From Luscinia megarhynchos (Eukaryota; Chordata; Aves; Passeriformes; Turdidae), in the NCBI GenBank assembly GCA_034336665.1, contig CM067584.1, forward strand, positions 5,609,699-5,673,698: a stretch of DNA of 64,000 nt, in the 5' to 3' direction. The notes under the pieces were generated by a model. It was not told the DNA's origin. It ran no database searches and was given only the letters and a program-made list of their open reading frames with translations. Within the stretch, counting starts at the first letter, position 1. Each line of letters opens with the position of its first letter. Made by a program: the position numbers and the translations under genes. Positions 1-15,000 of this stretch are shown piece after piece.

Positions 1-3000
1 CAGAGACTGCTCTGCTCTACAGAGACCATCCCAACTCACCCCAATGTAAGGACCGAGACCACCTGGACCCTTCCCCAGTAATGGGAAGTGGGCGGAGATG
101 TCCTGACCAACCCCACCATCCCCACACAGAAAGGATGGAGACAAAGAGACACCCCGATCCTCTCTCTCGGGGCAAGGAGGGTGGACACAGAGAGAGAGCA
201 TCGCCCCGGCACGAGGACGACGGACCCCGACAGTGCATCCCTCCGGGATGAAAGACCCCGACATAGTATCCAGCCAAGAGGAGGAGGAGGGACCACGACA
301 GATCATCCCCCAGGAAGCGAGGACGAGGGTCACCCACATAGCATCGCCCCGAGACGAGGGTGGCGGACGCCGCAAGATCATCCTCTCGGGGCCGAGTATG
401 ACGTATCCTTACTGACCATCGCACCAGGAGTGAGGACGATGGACCCAGAAAGTGTATTGCCCCGAGGGCGAGGACGAGGGACCCCGACAGATCATCCCCC
501 CGAGAGCGAGGACGACGGACCCTGACAGACCATCCCCAGGTAACGAGGACAACGGACCCCGACAGAGAATCCCCCCAGAGTGAGGACGACACACCCCGAC
601 AGAGAATCAGCCCGCGTTTGAGGACGTCGGACACCCACAGAGCATCCCTCCGGTGCGACAATGACATACCCCGACAGAGCATCCCCCTGGGGGCGAGGAC
701 GATGGACCCAGACATTGCATTGATCCAGGGGCGAGGACGAGGGACCCACACAGAACATCAACCTGGGGGCGTGGACGAGGGACCCCGGGAGAACATCCCC
801 CCGGGAAGAGGGCGAGAGTTGCCAAAAGATCATCACCGTAGGGGCGAGGACGACGGACCCCGACAGATGATCACTACAAGGCGATGATGATGCACCCCGA
901 CAAAGCATCGCTCTGGGGCCAAGGACGTCGGACCCTGACAGAGCATCACCCCGGGACGAGGCCGACGGACACTGACAGATCATCTTCCCGGGGCGAGGAC
1001 GAGGGACCACGATAGGGCATTACCCTGGGGCGAGGACAACAGACCCTGACAGAGCATCCGCTCGGGACAAGGGCGACGGATACCAAAAGGTCATTCTCCT
1101 GGGGGCGATGACGACAGACCCCAACAGAGCATCGCCCTGGGGGTGAGGACGACGTACCCCGACAGAGCATTGCCCCGGGGTGGAGGATGACGGACACCGA
1201 CAAATGATTCTTCTGGGTGCGATGACGATGTACCCAGACAGGGCATCCCCGTAGGGTGAGGACAACGGACCCCGACAGAGCATCGCCTTGGGATGTGGGC
1301 GAATGACCCTGACAGAAGCTTTGCCCCAGGACAATGGCTACGGATGCCGCAAGATCATCCTCTCGGGGGCGAGTATAGCGTATCCCTACTGACCATCGCC
1401 CCGGCACCAAGGACGACGGACCCCGAAAATGTATTGCTCCCCCCCAGGGCGAGGACGACGGACCTCAGCAGATCACCCCACTGAGGGCGAGGACGTCGGA
1501 CCCTGACAGAGCATCCCCGGGTAACGAGGACAACGGACCCTGACAGAGCATCCCCCGAGGGCGAGGACGACACACCCCAACAGAGCATCGCCCTGGGGCC
1601 GAGGACGTCGGACCCCAACAGAGCATCCCAATGGCGCGAGCATGAAAAACCCTTACAGAGCATTGCCCCATTGACCCCGAAAGTGTATTGCCCCGGGTGC
1701 GAGAACGACGGACCCCGACTGAGCATCAGCCCAGGACGAGGGCGATGGACTTTGACAGAGCATCCCCGGGAGACGAGGGAAATGGACCCCGACAGAGCAT
1801 TGCCCCGGGGTTGAGGACGACGACACCGACAAATAATCTTCCCAGGTGCGACGACGACGGACCCCGGCAGGGCATCTCCCTGGGGCGAAGACGAAGGACC
1901 CCTACAGAGCATCACCCCAAGCGCGAGGACGTCGGACCCCGACAGAGCATACCCATAGGGCGAGGACGACAGACCTCTACAGATCATCGCCCCGGGGGTG
2001 AGAACAACGGACTCCGAAAGTGTATTGCCCTGGGGGCGAGGACAACGGACCCCGACAGAGCATCGCCCCTGGACGAGGGCAACGGACCCTGACAGAGCAT
2101 CGCCCTGGGACGAGGGCGATGGACCCTGACAGAGCATCCCCGGGAGATGAGGGATACGGACCCTGAAAGAGCATCGCCCCGAGGGCGAGGACAAGGGACC
2201 CCGACAGAGCATTTCCCCGTGCTTGAGGACGACGGACAGCGACAACTAATCCTCATGGGTGTGATGACGACTGACCCCGACAAGGCATTCTGCCGGTGCG
2301 AGGACGACAGACCCGGACAGAGCATCCCCGTGGGGCGAAGACAACAGACCCCGACAGAGCATCCCTCCAGGGCGAGGACTAAGTTCCCTGACAGAGCATC
2401 GCACCCGGGACGAGAGCGACGGACGCCACAAGATCATCCTCTCAGGGGCGAGTATGCCATATCCCTGCTGACCATCACCCCGGGAGTGAGGACGACGGTT
2501 CTCGGAAGTTTATTGCCCCGGGGGCCAGGATGAGGGACCCCGACAGAGCATTGACCCATCGTTGAGGACTGACGGACATTGACAAATGATCCCCTCAGGT
2601 GCGATGACGACGGACCCCCACAGGGCATCTCCCGGGGCGAGAACGATGGACCCCGAGAGAGCATCGCCCTGGGGGCGAGGATGACAAACCCTGACAGGGC
2701 ATCCCCGTGGGGCGAGGACCACAGACCCCGACAGAGCATCCCTTCAGGATGAGGGCGACGGACGCTGCAAGATCATCTTATCGGGGGCAAGTATGACGTA
2801 TCCCTACTGACCATCGCCCCAGGAGCGAGGACGACAAACCGGAAAGTATATTGCCCCGGGGGCGTGGACGAGGGACCCCGACATATCATGCTCCCATGGG
2901 CGAGGACGACAAACCCTGACAGAGCATCCCCAGGTAATAAGGACAACGGACCCCGACTGAGAATTCCCCAGAGTCTAGGACGACACACCCCGACAGAGCA

Positions 3001-6000
3001 TTGCCCCGGGGCTGTGGACGTCCAACCTTGACAGGGCATCCCCGTGGGCGAGGACGACAGACTCTGACAGGGCATCACTCCGGAGCCGACGACTTCGGAC
3101 CCTGACAGAGCATCGCCCCGGGACGAGGTTGACGGACCCTGACAGATCATCTTCCCAGGGCAAGGACGAGGGACCCAGACAGGGCATTGCCCCGGGGGTG
3201 AGGAAGACGGTCATCGACAGATGAACCTTTAGGGTGCGATGACAAGATAGCCCGACAGGGCATTGCCCCGGGGGCGAAGATGACATACCCCGACAGAGAA
3301 TCCCACCGGGGGCGAGGGAGACATATCCCGACAGAGCATTGCCCCGGAGTTGAGGACGACGGACAGTGACAAATGATCCTCCTGGGAGCGAGGACGGGCA
3401 CACCCCAACATTGCATTGATCCGGGGGTGAGGACGAGGGTCCCAGACAGAGCATCCCCCCGGGGGCGTGGATGAGGGAACCCGAGAGAACATCCCCTCGG
3501 GATGAGGGCAACAGATGCCGAAAGATCATCACCGTGGGGGCTAGGACGACGGACCTCGACAGATGATCCCCCCAAAGTGATGACGATGGACTCCGACAGA
3601 GCATCGCCCCGGGGCGACAACATCGGACGCTGACAGAGCATCCCTCCGGTGCGATGACGACGGACCCTGACAGAGCATCACCCCAGGACGAGGGCGACGA
3701 ACCCTGACAGATCATCTTCCCTTGGGGGCGAGGACGAGGGACCCCAACAGGGCATTGCCCTGGGGTTGCGGACGACGGACACCGACAGATGATCCTCCCG
3801 GGTACGATGACGACAGACCTCGTCAAGGCATCCCCCCGGTACATGGACGACAGACCCAGACAGATCATCCCCTAGGGGTGAGGACGTCGGGCCCTGACAG
3901 GGCATCCCCGTGGGGCAAGTACGACAGACCCCTAAAGAGCATCGCCCTGGGGGTGAGGACAACGGACCCCGAAAGTGCATCGCCCCTGGGGTGAGGACGA
4001 AGGACCCCGACAGAGCATTGCCCTGGGATGAGGGTGACGGACACTGACAGAGGATCGCCCTGTGACGAGGGTGACGGACCCTGACAGAGCATTGAGCCAG
4101 GGTTGAGGACAACGGACACCGAAAATTTTCCTCCTGGGTGCGATGACGACTGTCCACAAAAAGGCATCCCCCCAGTGCCAGGACGAGAGACTCCGACAGA
4201 TCATCCACCCGGGGGCGATGACGACGGACCCCTACAAAGCATCGCCCTGGGACGAGGGCGATGGACCCTGACAGAGCATCCCCGGAAGATGAGGGAGACG
4301 GACCCTGACAGAGCATCGCCCAGAGGGCGAGGACGAGGGACCTCGACAGGGCATCGCCCCGAGGGCGAGGATGACAGACCCTGACAGGGCATCGCCCCGG
4401 AGCCGACGACTTCGGACCCTGACAGAGCAGCACCCCGGGGGCGAGGACGACTGACACCGAAAGAACATCCCCCCCGGGGCAAGGACGAGGGACCCTGACA
4501 GATGATACCCCCGGGACGACTGCGATGCACCCCTACAGAGTAGCCCCCCAAGGAAAGTAGGCAGGATCCGGGACGAGGGCGACGGACGCTGAAAGAACAT
4601 CGTCGAGGTGGCGAGGATGATGGACCCCGAAAGATGATCCTCCCTGGGGCGAGGACGTCGTACCCAGAAAGAGTATTAGCCCAGGGGCGAAGATGATGGA
4701 CAGCAGCAGAGCATCCCCCCGGGGGCGAGGACGACAGAGCCCGACAGAGCATCCCCCCGGGGTGAGACGACAGACCCCGACAGAGCATCACCCCGGGGGA
4801 GAGGACGATGGACCCCAACACATCATCCCCCCGGAGGCCAGGACAGTGGACCCCGACAGAGTATCCTCCAGGGGAGAGGACGAGGGACGCCGACAGATCA
4901 TCCTCCAGGGGGTGAGGATGACACTCCCCGACAGAGCATCACCCTGGGGAAAGGGCGACGGACCCCGACAGAGCATCGCCCCGGAGGTGAGGACAAGGCA
5001 CCCCGAGAGTGCATTGCCCCAGGGTTGAGGACGACGGATAGCGAAAAATGATCCTCTTGGGTGCGATGATGACAGACCCAGACAGGGCATCTCGCCGGGG
5101 CGATGATGATGGACCACGACAGAGCATCCCCCCCGAGACGAGGGTGACGGATGTAGAAAACCATCCTTCCCGGGGAAAGGATGACAGCCCCCTACAGAGC
5201 ATCGCCTCGTGGGAGAGGACAAGCGACCCTGACAGAGCATTGTCCCGGGGTTGAGGACGACGGACACCGACAAATGATCTTCCCGGGTGTGATGACGACA
5301 GACCCCAACAGGGCATCTCCCCGGGACGAGGAAGAGAGACCCCGACAGAGCAGCGCCCCGGGGGCGAGGACGACGGACATTGACAAGGCATCCCCGGTCT
5401 GAGGACAAAAGACCCCGACAGATCATCCCTCCGGGGCGAGGACTAAGGTCCCCGACAGAGCATTGCCCCGGAACGAGAACGACGGATGCCGTAAGATAAT
5501 CCTCCCGGGGGCGAGTATGCCATATCCCGACTGATCATCGCCCCACGAGCGAGGACGACGGATCCCGGAAGTGTACTGCCCTGGGGGCGAGGACAAGGGA
5601 CCTCATCAGATCATCCCCCCGAGGGCGAGGACGACAGACCCTGACAGGGCATCGCCCCGGGGCAAGGACGACTTCGGACCATGACAGAGCATCACCCCAA
5701 GATGAGGGCGATGAACCCTGACAGATCATTTTTAAGGGGCGAGGACAAGAGACCCCGACAGGGCATTGTCTCGGGGGTGAGGACGGCGGACACCGACAGA
5801 TGATACTTCCGGGTGTGATGACGAGAGACCCCGACAGGGCATCCCCCGGGGCGAGGACGACGGACCCCGAAAGATCATCCCCCCGGGACCAGGGTGACGG
5901 ATGCCGAAAGACCATCTTCCCTGGGACGAGGACGACAGGCCCCGACAGAGCATCATCCCGGGGGCGAGAACGAGGGACACCAAAAGAGCATTGCCCCGGG

Positions 6001-9000
6001 GTTGAGGACGACGGACACCGACAAATGATCCTCCCAGGTGCGATGACGACGGACCCTGACGGGGCATCTCCCCGGGGGCGAGGATGACGGACTCCGACAA
6101 GGCATCCCCGTAGGGCAAGGACGACAGACCCCGACAGAGCATCCCTTCGGGTCGAGGACGAGGGTCACCGACAGAGCATCGCTCCGGGACGAGGGCGACA
6201 TACATTGCAAGATCATCCTCTCGGGGGCGAGTATGACGTATCCCTACTGACCATCGCCCCAGGAGCGAGGACGACGGACCCTTAAATTGTATTGCCCCGG
6301 GGGCGAGGAGGAGGGACGCTGAGAGATCATCCCCCCGAGGGTGAGGACGACGGACCCCGACAGAGCATCACCCCAGGGGCGAGAACGACCGTCACAGACA
6401 CATGATCCTCCCGGGTGCGATGACGACGGACCCCGATAGGGCATCCCCCCAGGGTGAGGACAATGGGCCCTGACAGAGCATCTCCCCGGGACGAGGGCGA
6501 CGGACGCTGCAAGATCATCCTCTCGGGGGCGAGTAGGACGTATCCGTACTGACCATCGCCCCAGGAGCGAGGATGACGGACCCCGACAGTTCATCACAGG
6601 GTCGAGGGCGACACACCCCGACAGGCATCGCCCTTAGGCCGAGGACGTCGGACCACGACAGGGCATTTCCGTGGGGCGAGGATGACAGACACCTACAGAT
6701 CATCGTCCTGGGACGAGGGCCGTGGACCCTGAGAGAGCATCTCCGGGAGGTGACGGAGACGGACCCTGACAGAGCAACGCCCCGAGGACGAGGAGGAGGA
6801 ACCCCGAGAGAGCATTGCCCCGAGGTTGAGGACGACGGACACTGACAAATGATTCTCACCGGTGCGATGACGGCGGATCCCGACAAGGCATCCCCGCGTT
6901 GCGGGGACAACAGACCCCGAGAGATCATCCCCTCGGGGGCGAGGAGGACATACCCCAACAAGGCATGCCCGTGGGGCAAGGACGACAGACCCCGAAAGAG
7001 CATCCCTCCGGGGTGAAGACTAAGGACCCCGACAGAGCATTGCACCGGAACGAGAATGACGGACGCCGTAAGATAATCCTCCCGGGGGCGAGTATGCCGT
7101 ATCCTTACTGACCATCGCCCCGGGAGCGAGGACGATGGATCCCGGAAGTGTATTGCCCCGAGGACGAGGACGAGGGACCTCGACAGATCATCCCCCCGAG
7201 GGCGAGGATGACAGACCCTGACAGGGCATCGCCCCGGAGCCGACGACTTCGGACCCTGACAGAGCATCGCCACGGGACGCGGGCGATGGACCCTTACAGA
7301 TCATCTTTATGGGGCGAGGATGAGAGACCCCGACCGGCATTGCCCCGGGGGAGAGGACGGCGGACACCGACAGATGATCCTTCTGGGTGCGATGACGAGA
7401 GACCCCGATAGGGCATCCCCCGGAGTGTGGACGACGGACCCCGAAAGAGCATCCCCCCGGGACCAGGGCGACAGACGCCGAAAGATCATCCTCCCATGGG
7501 CGATTATGACAGACCCTGACAAAGCATCTCCCCGGGATGAGGGCGACGGACGACGAAAGATCATCCTCCTGGGGGCGAAGACGGTGGACCCAGATAGAGC
7601 ATGCCTCCGGTGAGAGGATGAGCGACCCCGACATAGCATCTCCCCAGGGGCAAGGAAGACGGACCACGACAGAGCATCCCCCCAGTGGCGAGGACGATGG
7701 ACCCCGACAGAGCATCCCCCCGGTTCGAGGGACTCCACGGACCCCCAACAGATCATTGCCCCGGTTCTAGGACAACGGACCCCAACAGATCATCATTTTT
7801 AGACGAGGGCGACAGACGCTGAAAGATCATCCTCCCTGGGGCAAGGACGAGGGACCCCGACAGAGCATCCCACTGGGGCGAGGACGACATATACCTACTG
7901 ACCATCGCTCCTAGGGCGAGGACGACGGACTCCAAAAGTGTATTGACGCAGAGGCAAGGACGACGGACCCCAAAAGAGCATCGCCCCGGGATGAGGGTGA
8001 CAGAGCATCGCCCCAGGGGCGAGGACGAGAAACCCTTACAGAGCATCCCCCCGGTGCGAGGACAACGGACCATGACCACGACAGAGCATCTCCTTGGGAC
8101 GAGGGCGACGGACGCAGAAAGATCATCCTCCTGGGGGCGAGGACGCGGGGCCGCGACAGAGCCTCCCCCTGGGGCGAGATTGACATATGCCTTGTTATCA
8201 TCGCCCCGAGGCCGAGGACGACGGACTCCAAAAATGTATTGCCCTGGGGGCGAGGGCGAGGGACCCCAACAGGTCATGCCCCCAGGGGCGAGGAGGACGG
8301 ACACATCCCCAGATGAGCATCCTCCCTGGAGAGGAGGATGAAGGACCCCGACAGAGCATCCCTCCGGGGGCGAGGGAGGACGTATCTCTATTGACCATCG
8401 CCCCGGGACCCCCGACAAGTCATATCCTTGGGGGCTGAGGGACGACAGACCCTGACAGAGACTCCCCCAGGGCGAGGACGATGGACCTCGACAGAGCATC
8501 GCCCGGGGCCGAGGACGAGCGGACCCTGATTGATCATCCCCAGTGCGATGGCGAGGGGACGCCGACATAGCCTTCCCCTGGGGCGAGGATGACGTATCCC
8601 TACTGACCATCGCCCGGGGGGTCGAGGGCAGACGGACTCAAGAAAGTGTATTGCCTCGGGGGCGCCCTGAAAGATCATCACTGGCGTGGGCGTGACGGTG
8701 ACTACCGACCCATCATCTCCCCAAAGAGGGGATGACGGACCCTTACAGAGCATCCCCCGAGCGAGAAGACGGACCCCGACAGAGCATTGCCCGGGTCGAG
8801 GGCAACAGGCGCCGAAGATCATCCTCCTCCCGTGGGGCGAGGGACGATGTATCCCAACAGAGCCTCCCCCTGGGATGAGGGATGCCATATCACTGCTGAG
8901 CATTGCCCGGGGGTGAGGGACGACGGACCCTCGACAGAGCATCACCCCAGGGGCGAGAACGACCGTCACAGACACATGATCCTCCCGGGTGCGGAGTGAC

Positions 9001-12000
9001 GATGGACCCCGATAGGGGCATCCCCCCAGGGTGAGGACAATGGGCCCTGACAGAGCATCTCCCGGGGACGAGGCGCGACGGACGCTGCAAGATCATCCTC
9101 TGGGGGCTGGTAGGACGTATCCGTACTGACCATCGCCCCAGGAGGCGAGGGATGACGGACCCCGACAGTTCATCACAGGGTCGAGGCGACACACCCGACA
9201 GGCATCGCCCTTAGGCCGAGGACGTCGGACCACGACAGGAGCATTTCAAGTGGGGCGAGGATGACAGACACCTACAGATCATCGTCCTGGGACGAGGGCC
9301 GTGGACCCTGAGAGAGCATCTCCGGGGAGGTGACGGAGACGGACCCTGACAGAGCAACGCCCGAGGGCCCTAGGAGGAGGAACCCCAGAGAGCATTGCCC
9401 CGAGGTTGAGGGACGGCCGGACACTGACAAATGATTCTCACTCGCGGTGCGACGGCGGATCCCGACAAGGCATCCCAGCGTTGCGGGGACAACAGACCCC
9501 CGAGATCATCCCCACCGGGGGGCGAGAGAGGACATACCCCAACAAGGCATGCCCGTGGGGCAAGGGACGACAGACCCCGAAGAGCATCCCTCCCGGGGGT
9601 GAAGACTAAGGACCCCGACAGAGCATTGCACCGAACCGAATGACGGACGCCGTAAGATAATCCTCCCGGGGCGGTATGCCGTATCCTTACTGACCATCGC
9701 CCGAGGCCGAGGACGATGGATCCCGGAAGTGTATTGCCCGAGGGCGAGGGATCGAGGGACCTCGACAGATCATCCCCCGAGGGCGAGGGATGACAGACCC
9801 TGACAGGGCATCGCCCGGAGCCGGCGACTTCGGACCCTGACAGAGCATCGCCACGGGACGCGGGCGATGGACCCTTACAGATCATCTTTATGGGGCGAGG
9901 ATGAGACCCCGACCGGGCATTGCCCGGAGAGGACGGCGGACACCGACAGATGATCCTTCTGGAGTGCGATGACGAGAGACCCCGATAGGGCATCCCCGGA
10001 GTGTGGACGACGGACTCGAAGAAAGCATCCCCCGGGACCAGAGGCGACAGGCATGAAGATCATCCTCCCATGGGCGATTATGACAGACCCTGACAAAGCA
10101 TCTCCCGGGATGAGGGCGTGGAGGGCGACGAAAGATCATCCTCCTGGGGGGCGAAGACGGTGGACCCAGATAGAGCATGCCTCGGTGAGAGGATGAGCGA
10201 CCCCGACATAGCATCTCCCCAGGGGCAAGGAAGACGGACCACGACAGAGCATCCCCCCAGTGGCGAGGACGATGGACCCCGACAGAGCATCCCCCCGGTT
10301 CGAGGACGACGGACCCCAACAGATCATTGCCCCGGTTCTAGGACAACGGACCCCAACAGATCATCATTTTTTAGACGAGGGCGACAGACGCTGGAAAGAT
10401 CATCCCTCCCTGGGGGCAGCGGGACGAGGGACCCCGACAGAGCATCCCACTGGGGCTGGTAGGACGACATATACCTACTGACCATCGCCTCCTAGGGCGA
10501 GGACGACGGACTCCAAAAAGTGTGTATTGACGAGAGGCAAGGACGACGGACTTAAAAGAGCATCGCCCGGGATGAGGGTGACAGAGCATCGCTTCTCCCA
10601 GGGGCGAGGGACGAAAACCCTTACAGAGCATCCCCCCGGTGCGAGGACAACGGACCATGACCACGACAGAGCATCTCCTTGGGACGAGGGCGACGGACGT
10701 AGAAAGATCATCCTCCTGGGGGCGTAGGAGCGGGGTCAGCGACAGAGCCTCCCCCTGGGGCGAGATTGACATATGCCTTGTTATCATCGCCCCGAGGCCG
10801 AGGGACGACGGACTCCAAAATGTATTGCCCTGGGGGCGAGGGCGTAGGGACCCCAACAGGTCATACCCCCAGGGGCGTAGGAGGACGGACACATCCCCAG
10901 ATGAGCATCCTCCCTGGAGAGGAGGATGAAGGACTCGACAGAGCATCCCCTCCCGGGGCGAGGAGGACGATATCTCTATTGACCATCGCCCCGGGACCCC
11001 CGACAAGTCATATCCTTGGGGGCGAGGACGACAGACCCCTGACAGAGACTCCCCCAGGGCGAGGGACGATGGACCCTCGACAGAGCATCGCCGGGGCCGA
11101 GGACGACGGGACCCTGATTGATCATCCCCCAGTGCGATGATCGAGGGGACGCCGACATAGCCTTCCCCTGGGGCGAGGATGACGTATCCCTACTGACCAT
11201 CGCCTGGGGTCGAGGGATCACGGACTCAAGAAAGTGTATTGCCTCGGGGACGCCGAAAGATCATCGCCGCGTGGGCGATGATGACGGTACCCGACACATC
11301 ATCTCCCCAAAGAGGGGATGACGGACCCTTACAGAGCATCCCCCCGGCGCGAGGAAGACGGACCCCGACAGAGCATTGCCCCGGGTCGAGGGCAACAGAC
11401 GCCGAAAGATCATCCTCCCGTGGGCGAGGACGATGTATCCCAACAGAGCCTCCCCCTGGGATGAGGATGCCATATCACTGCTGAGCATTGCCCCGGGGGT
11501 GAGGACGATGGACCCTGACAGAGCATCACCCCAGGGGCGAGAACGACCGTCACAGACACATGATCCTCCCGGGTGCGATGACGACGGACCCCGATAGGGC
11601 ATCCCCCCAGGGTGAGGACAATGGGCCCTGACAGAGCATCTCCCCGGGACGAGGGCGACGGACGCTGCAAGATCATCCTCTGGGCGAGTAGGGACGTATC
11701 CGTACTGACCATCGCCCCCAGGAGCTGCAGGGATGACGGACCCTCGACAGTTCATCACAGGGTCGAGGGCGACACACCCCGACAGGCATCGCCCTTAGGG
11801 CCGAGGGACGCCGGACCACCTATTGTGGGCATTTCCGTGGGGCTGCAGGATGACAGACACCTACAGATCATCGTCCTGGGACGAGGGCCGTGGACCCTGA
11901 GAGAGCATCTCCGGGAGGTGACGGAGACGGACCCCTGACAGAGCAACGCCCCCCCGAGGACGAGGGAGGAGGAACCCGAGAGCATTGCCCCCGAGGTTGA

Positions 12001-15000
12001 GGGACGACGGACACTGACAAATGATTCTCACCGTGCGATGACGGGCGGATCCCGACATAAGGCATCTCGCTATGGGACAACAGACCCCGAGAGATCATCC
12101 CCTCGGGGGCGAGGAGGACATACCCCAACAAGGCATGCCCGTGGGGCAAGGACGACAGACCCCGAAAGAGCATCCCTCCGGGGTGAAGACTAAGGACCCC
12201 GACAGAGCATTGCACCGGAACGAGAATGACGGACGCCGTAAGATAATCCTCCCGGGGGCGAGTATGCCGTATCCTTACTGACCATCGCCCCGGGAGCGAG
12301 GACGATGGATCCCGGAAGTGTATTGCCCCGAGGACGAGGACGAGGGACCTCGACAGATCATCCCCCCGAGGGCGAGGATGACAGACCCTGACAGGGCATC
12401 GCCCCGGAGCCGACGACTTCGGACCCTGACAGAGCATCGCCACGGGACGCGGGCGATGGACCCTTACAGATCATCTTTATGGGGCGAGGATGAGAGACCC
12501 CGACCGTGCATTGCCCCGGGGGAGAGGACGGCGGACACCGACAGATGATCCTTCTGGGTGCGATGACGAGAGACCCCGATAGGGCATCCCCCGGAGTGTG
12601 GACGACGGACCCCGAAAGAGCATCCCCCCGGGACCAGGGCGACAGACGCCGAAAGATCATCCTCCCATGGGCGATTATGACAGACCCTGACAAAGCATCT
12701 CCCCGGGATGAGGGCGACGGACGACGAAAGATCATCCTCCTGGGGGCGAAGACGGTGGACCCAGATAGAGCATGCCTCCGGTGAGAGGATGAGCGACCCC
12801 GACATAGCATCTCCCCAGGGGCAAGGAAGACGGACCACGACAGAGCATCCCCCCAGTGGCGAGGACGATGGACCCCGACAGAGCATCCCCCCGGTTCGAG
12901 GACGACGGACCCCAACAGATCATTGCCCCGGTTCTAGGACAACGGACCCCAACAGATCATCATTTTTAGACGAGGGCGACAGACGCTGAAAGATCATCCT
13001 CCCTGGGGCAAGGACGAGGGACCCCGACAGAGCATCCCACTGGGGCGAGGACGACATATACCTACTGACCATCGCTCCTAGGGCGAGGACGACGGACTCC
13101 AAAAGTGTATTGACGCAGAGGCAAGGACGACGGACCCCAAAAGAGCATCGCCCCGGGATGAGGGTGACAGAGCATCGCCCCAGGGGCGAGGACGAGAAAC
13201 CCTTACAGAGCATCCCCCCGGTGCGAGGACAACGGACCATGACCACGACAGAGCATCTCCTTGGGACGAGGGCGACGGACGCAGAAAGATCATCCTCCTG
13301 GGGGCGAGGACGCGGGGCCGCGACAGAGCCTCCCCCTGGGGCGAGATTGACATATGCCTTGTTATCATCGCCCCGAGGCCGAGGACGACGGACTCCAAAA
13401 ATGTATTGCCCTGGGGGCGAGGGCGAGGGACCCCAACAGGTCATGCCCCCAGGGGCGAGGAGGACGGACACATCCCCAGATGAGCATCCTCCCTGGAGAG
13501 GAGGATGAAGGACCCCGACAGAGCATCCCTCCGGGGGCGAGGAGGACGTATCTCTATTGACCATCGCCCCGGGACCCCGACAAGTCATATCCTTGGGGGC
13601 GAGGACGACAGACCCTGACAGAGACTCCCCCCAGGGCGAGGACGATGGACCTCGACAGAGCATCGCTTCGGGGCCGAGGACGACGGACCCTGATTGATCA
13701 TCCCCCCAGTGCGATGACGAGGGACGCCGACATAGCCTTCCCCTGGGGCGAGGATGACGTATCCCTACTGACCATCGCCCCGGGGTCGAGGACGACGGAC
13801 TCAAGAAAGTGTATTGCCTCGGGGACGCCGAAAGATCATCGCCGCGTGGGCGATGATGACGGTACCCGACATATCATCTCCCCAAAGAGGGGATGACGGA
13901 CCCTTACAGAGCATCCCCCCGGCGCGAGGAAGACGGACCCCGACAGAGCATTGCCCCGGGTCGAGGGCAACAGACGCCGAAAGATCATCCTCCCGTGGGC
14001 GAGGACGATGTATCCCAACAGAGCCTCCCCCTGGGATGAGGATGCCATATCACTGCTGAGCATTGCCCCGGGGGTGAGGACGATGGACCCTGACAGAGCA
14101 TCGCCCCGGGGGAAGGACGACGTACCCTTACAGAACATTCCCCCGGGGGCATGGATGACGGACCCAGACAGAGCATTCCCGTGAAGAGAGGACGACGGAC
14201 CCCGACAGAGCATCGCTCCGGGACGAGGACGACAAACACTGACAGATCATCTTACCGGGGCGAGGAAGAGGGAGCCCGACAGAGCATTGGCCCGGGGTTG
14301 AGGACGACGGACACCGACAGATGATCCCCCCGTGTGCGATGATGAAAGACCCTAACAGGGCATGCCCCCCGGGGGCGAGGAGGACGGACACTTATAGAGC
14401 ATCACCCTGGGGGCGAGGACGATGGACCCTGACAGATCATCCCCGGGGGACGAGGACGATGGACATTGACAGGACATCCTCCCGGGGCGACGGCGACAGA
14501 TGCCGAAAGATCATCCTCCCAGGGGCGAGGACGGGGGACCCCGACAGAACATCCCACTGGGGCGAGGACGACGTATCTCTACTGACCATCACCCCGGGGG
14601 AGAGGACAACGGACCCCAAAAGTGTATTGCCCCAGGATTAGGGCGACGTATCCCGACAGGGCATCTCCCCGGGGCGAGGACGACGAACCCCGACAGAGCA
14701 TCGCCCCAGGGGCGAGGACGACGGACCCCGACAGGGCATCCCCATTGGGCGAGGACGACAGACCCTGACAGAGCATTGCCCCGGGACGAGCGTGACAAAC
14801 CCTGACAGATCATCTTCCTGGGGCAAGGATGAGAGACCCCGACAGAGCATCGCCCCAGGGGCAAGGACGACGGACGTGGACCAATTATCCCCCTGGTGCG
14901 AGGACGACAAACGCCGACAGAGCATCCCTTCGGGTCGAGGGCGACGGACGCCGAAAGGTCATCCTTCTGGGGGCGAGGAAGAAGGACGCTGACAGAGCCT

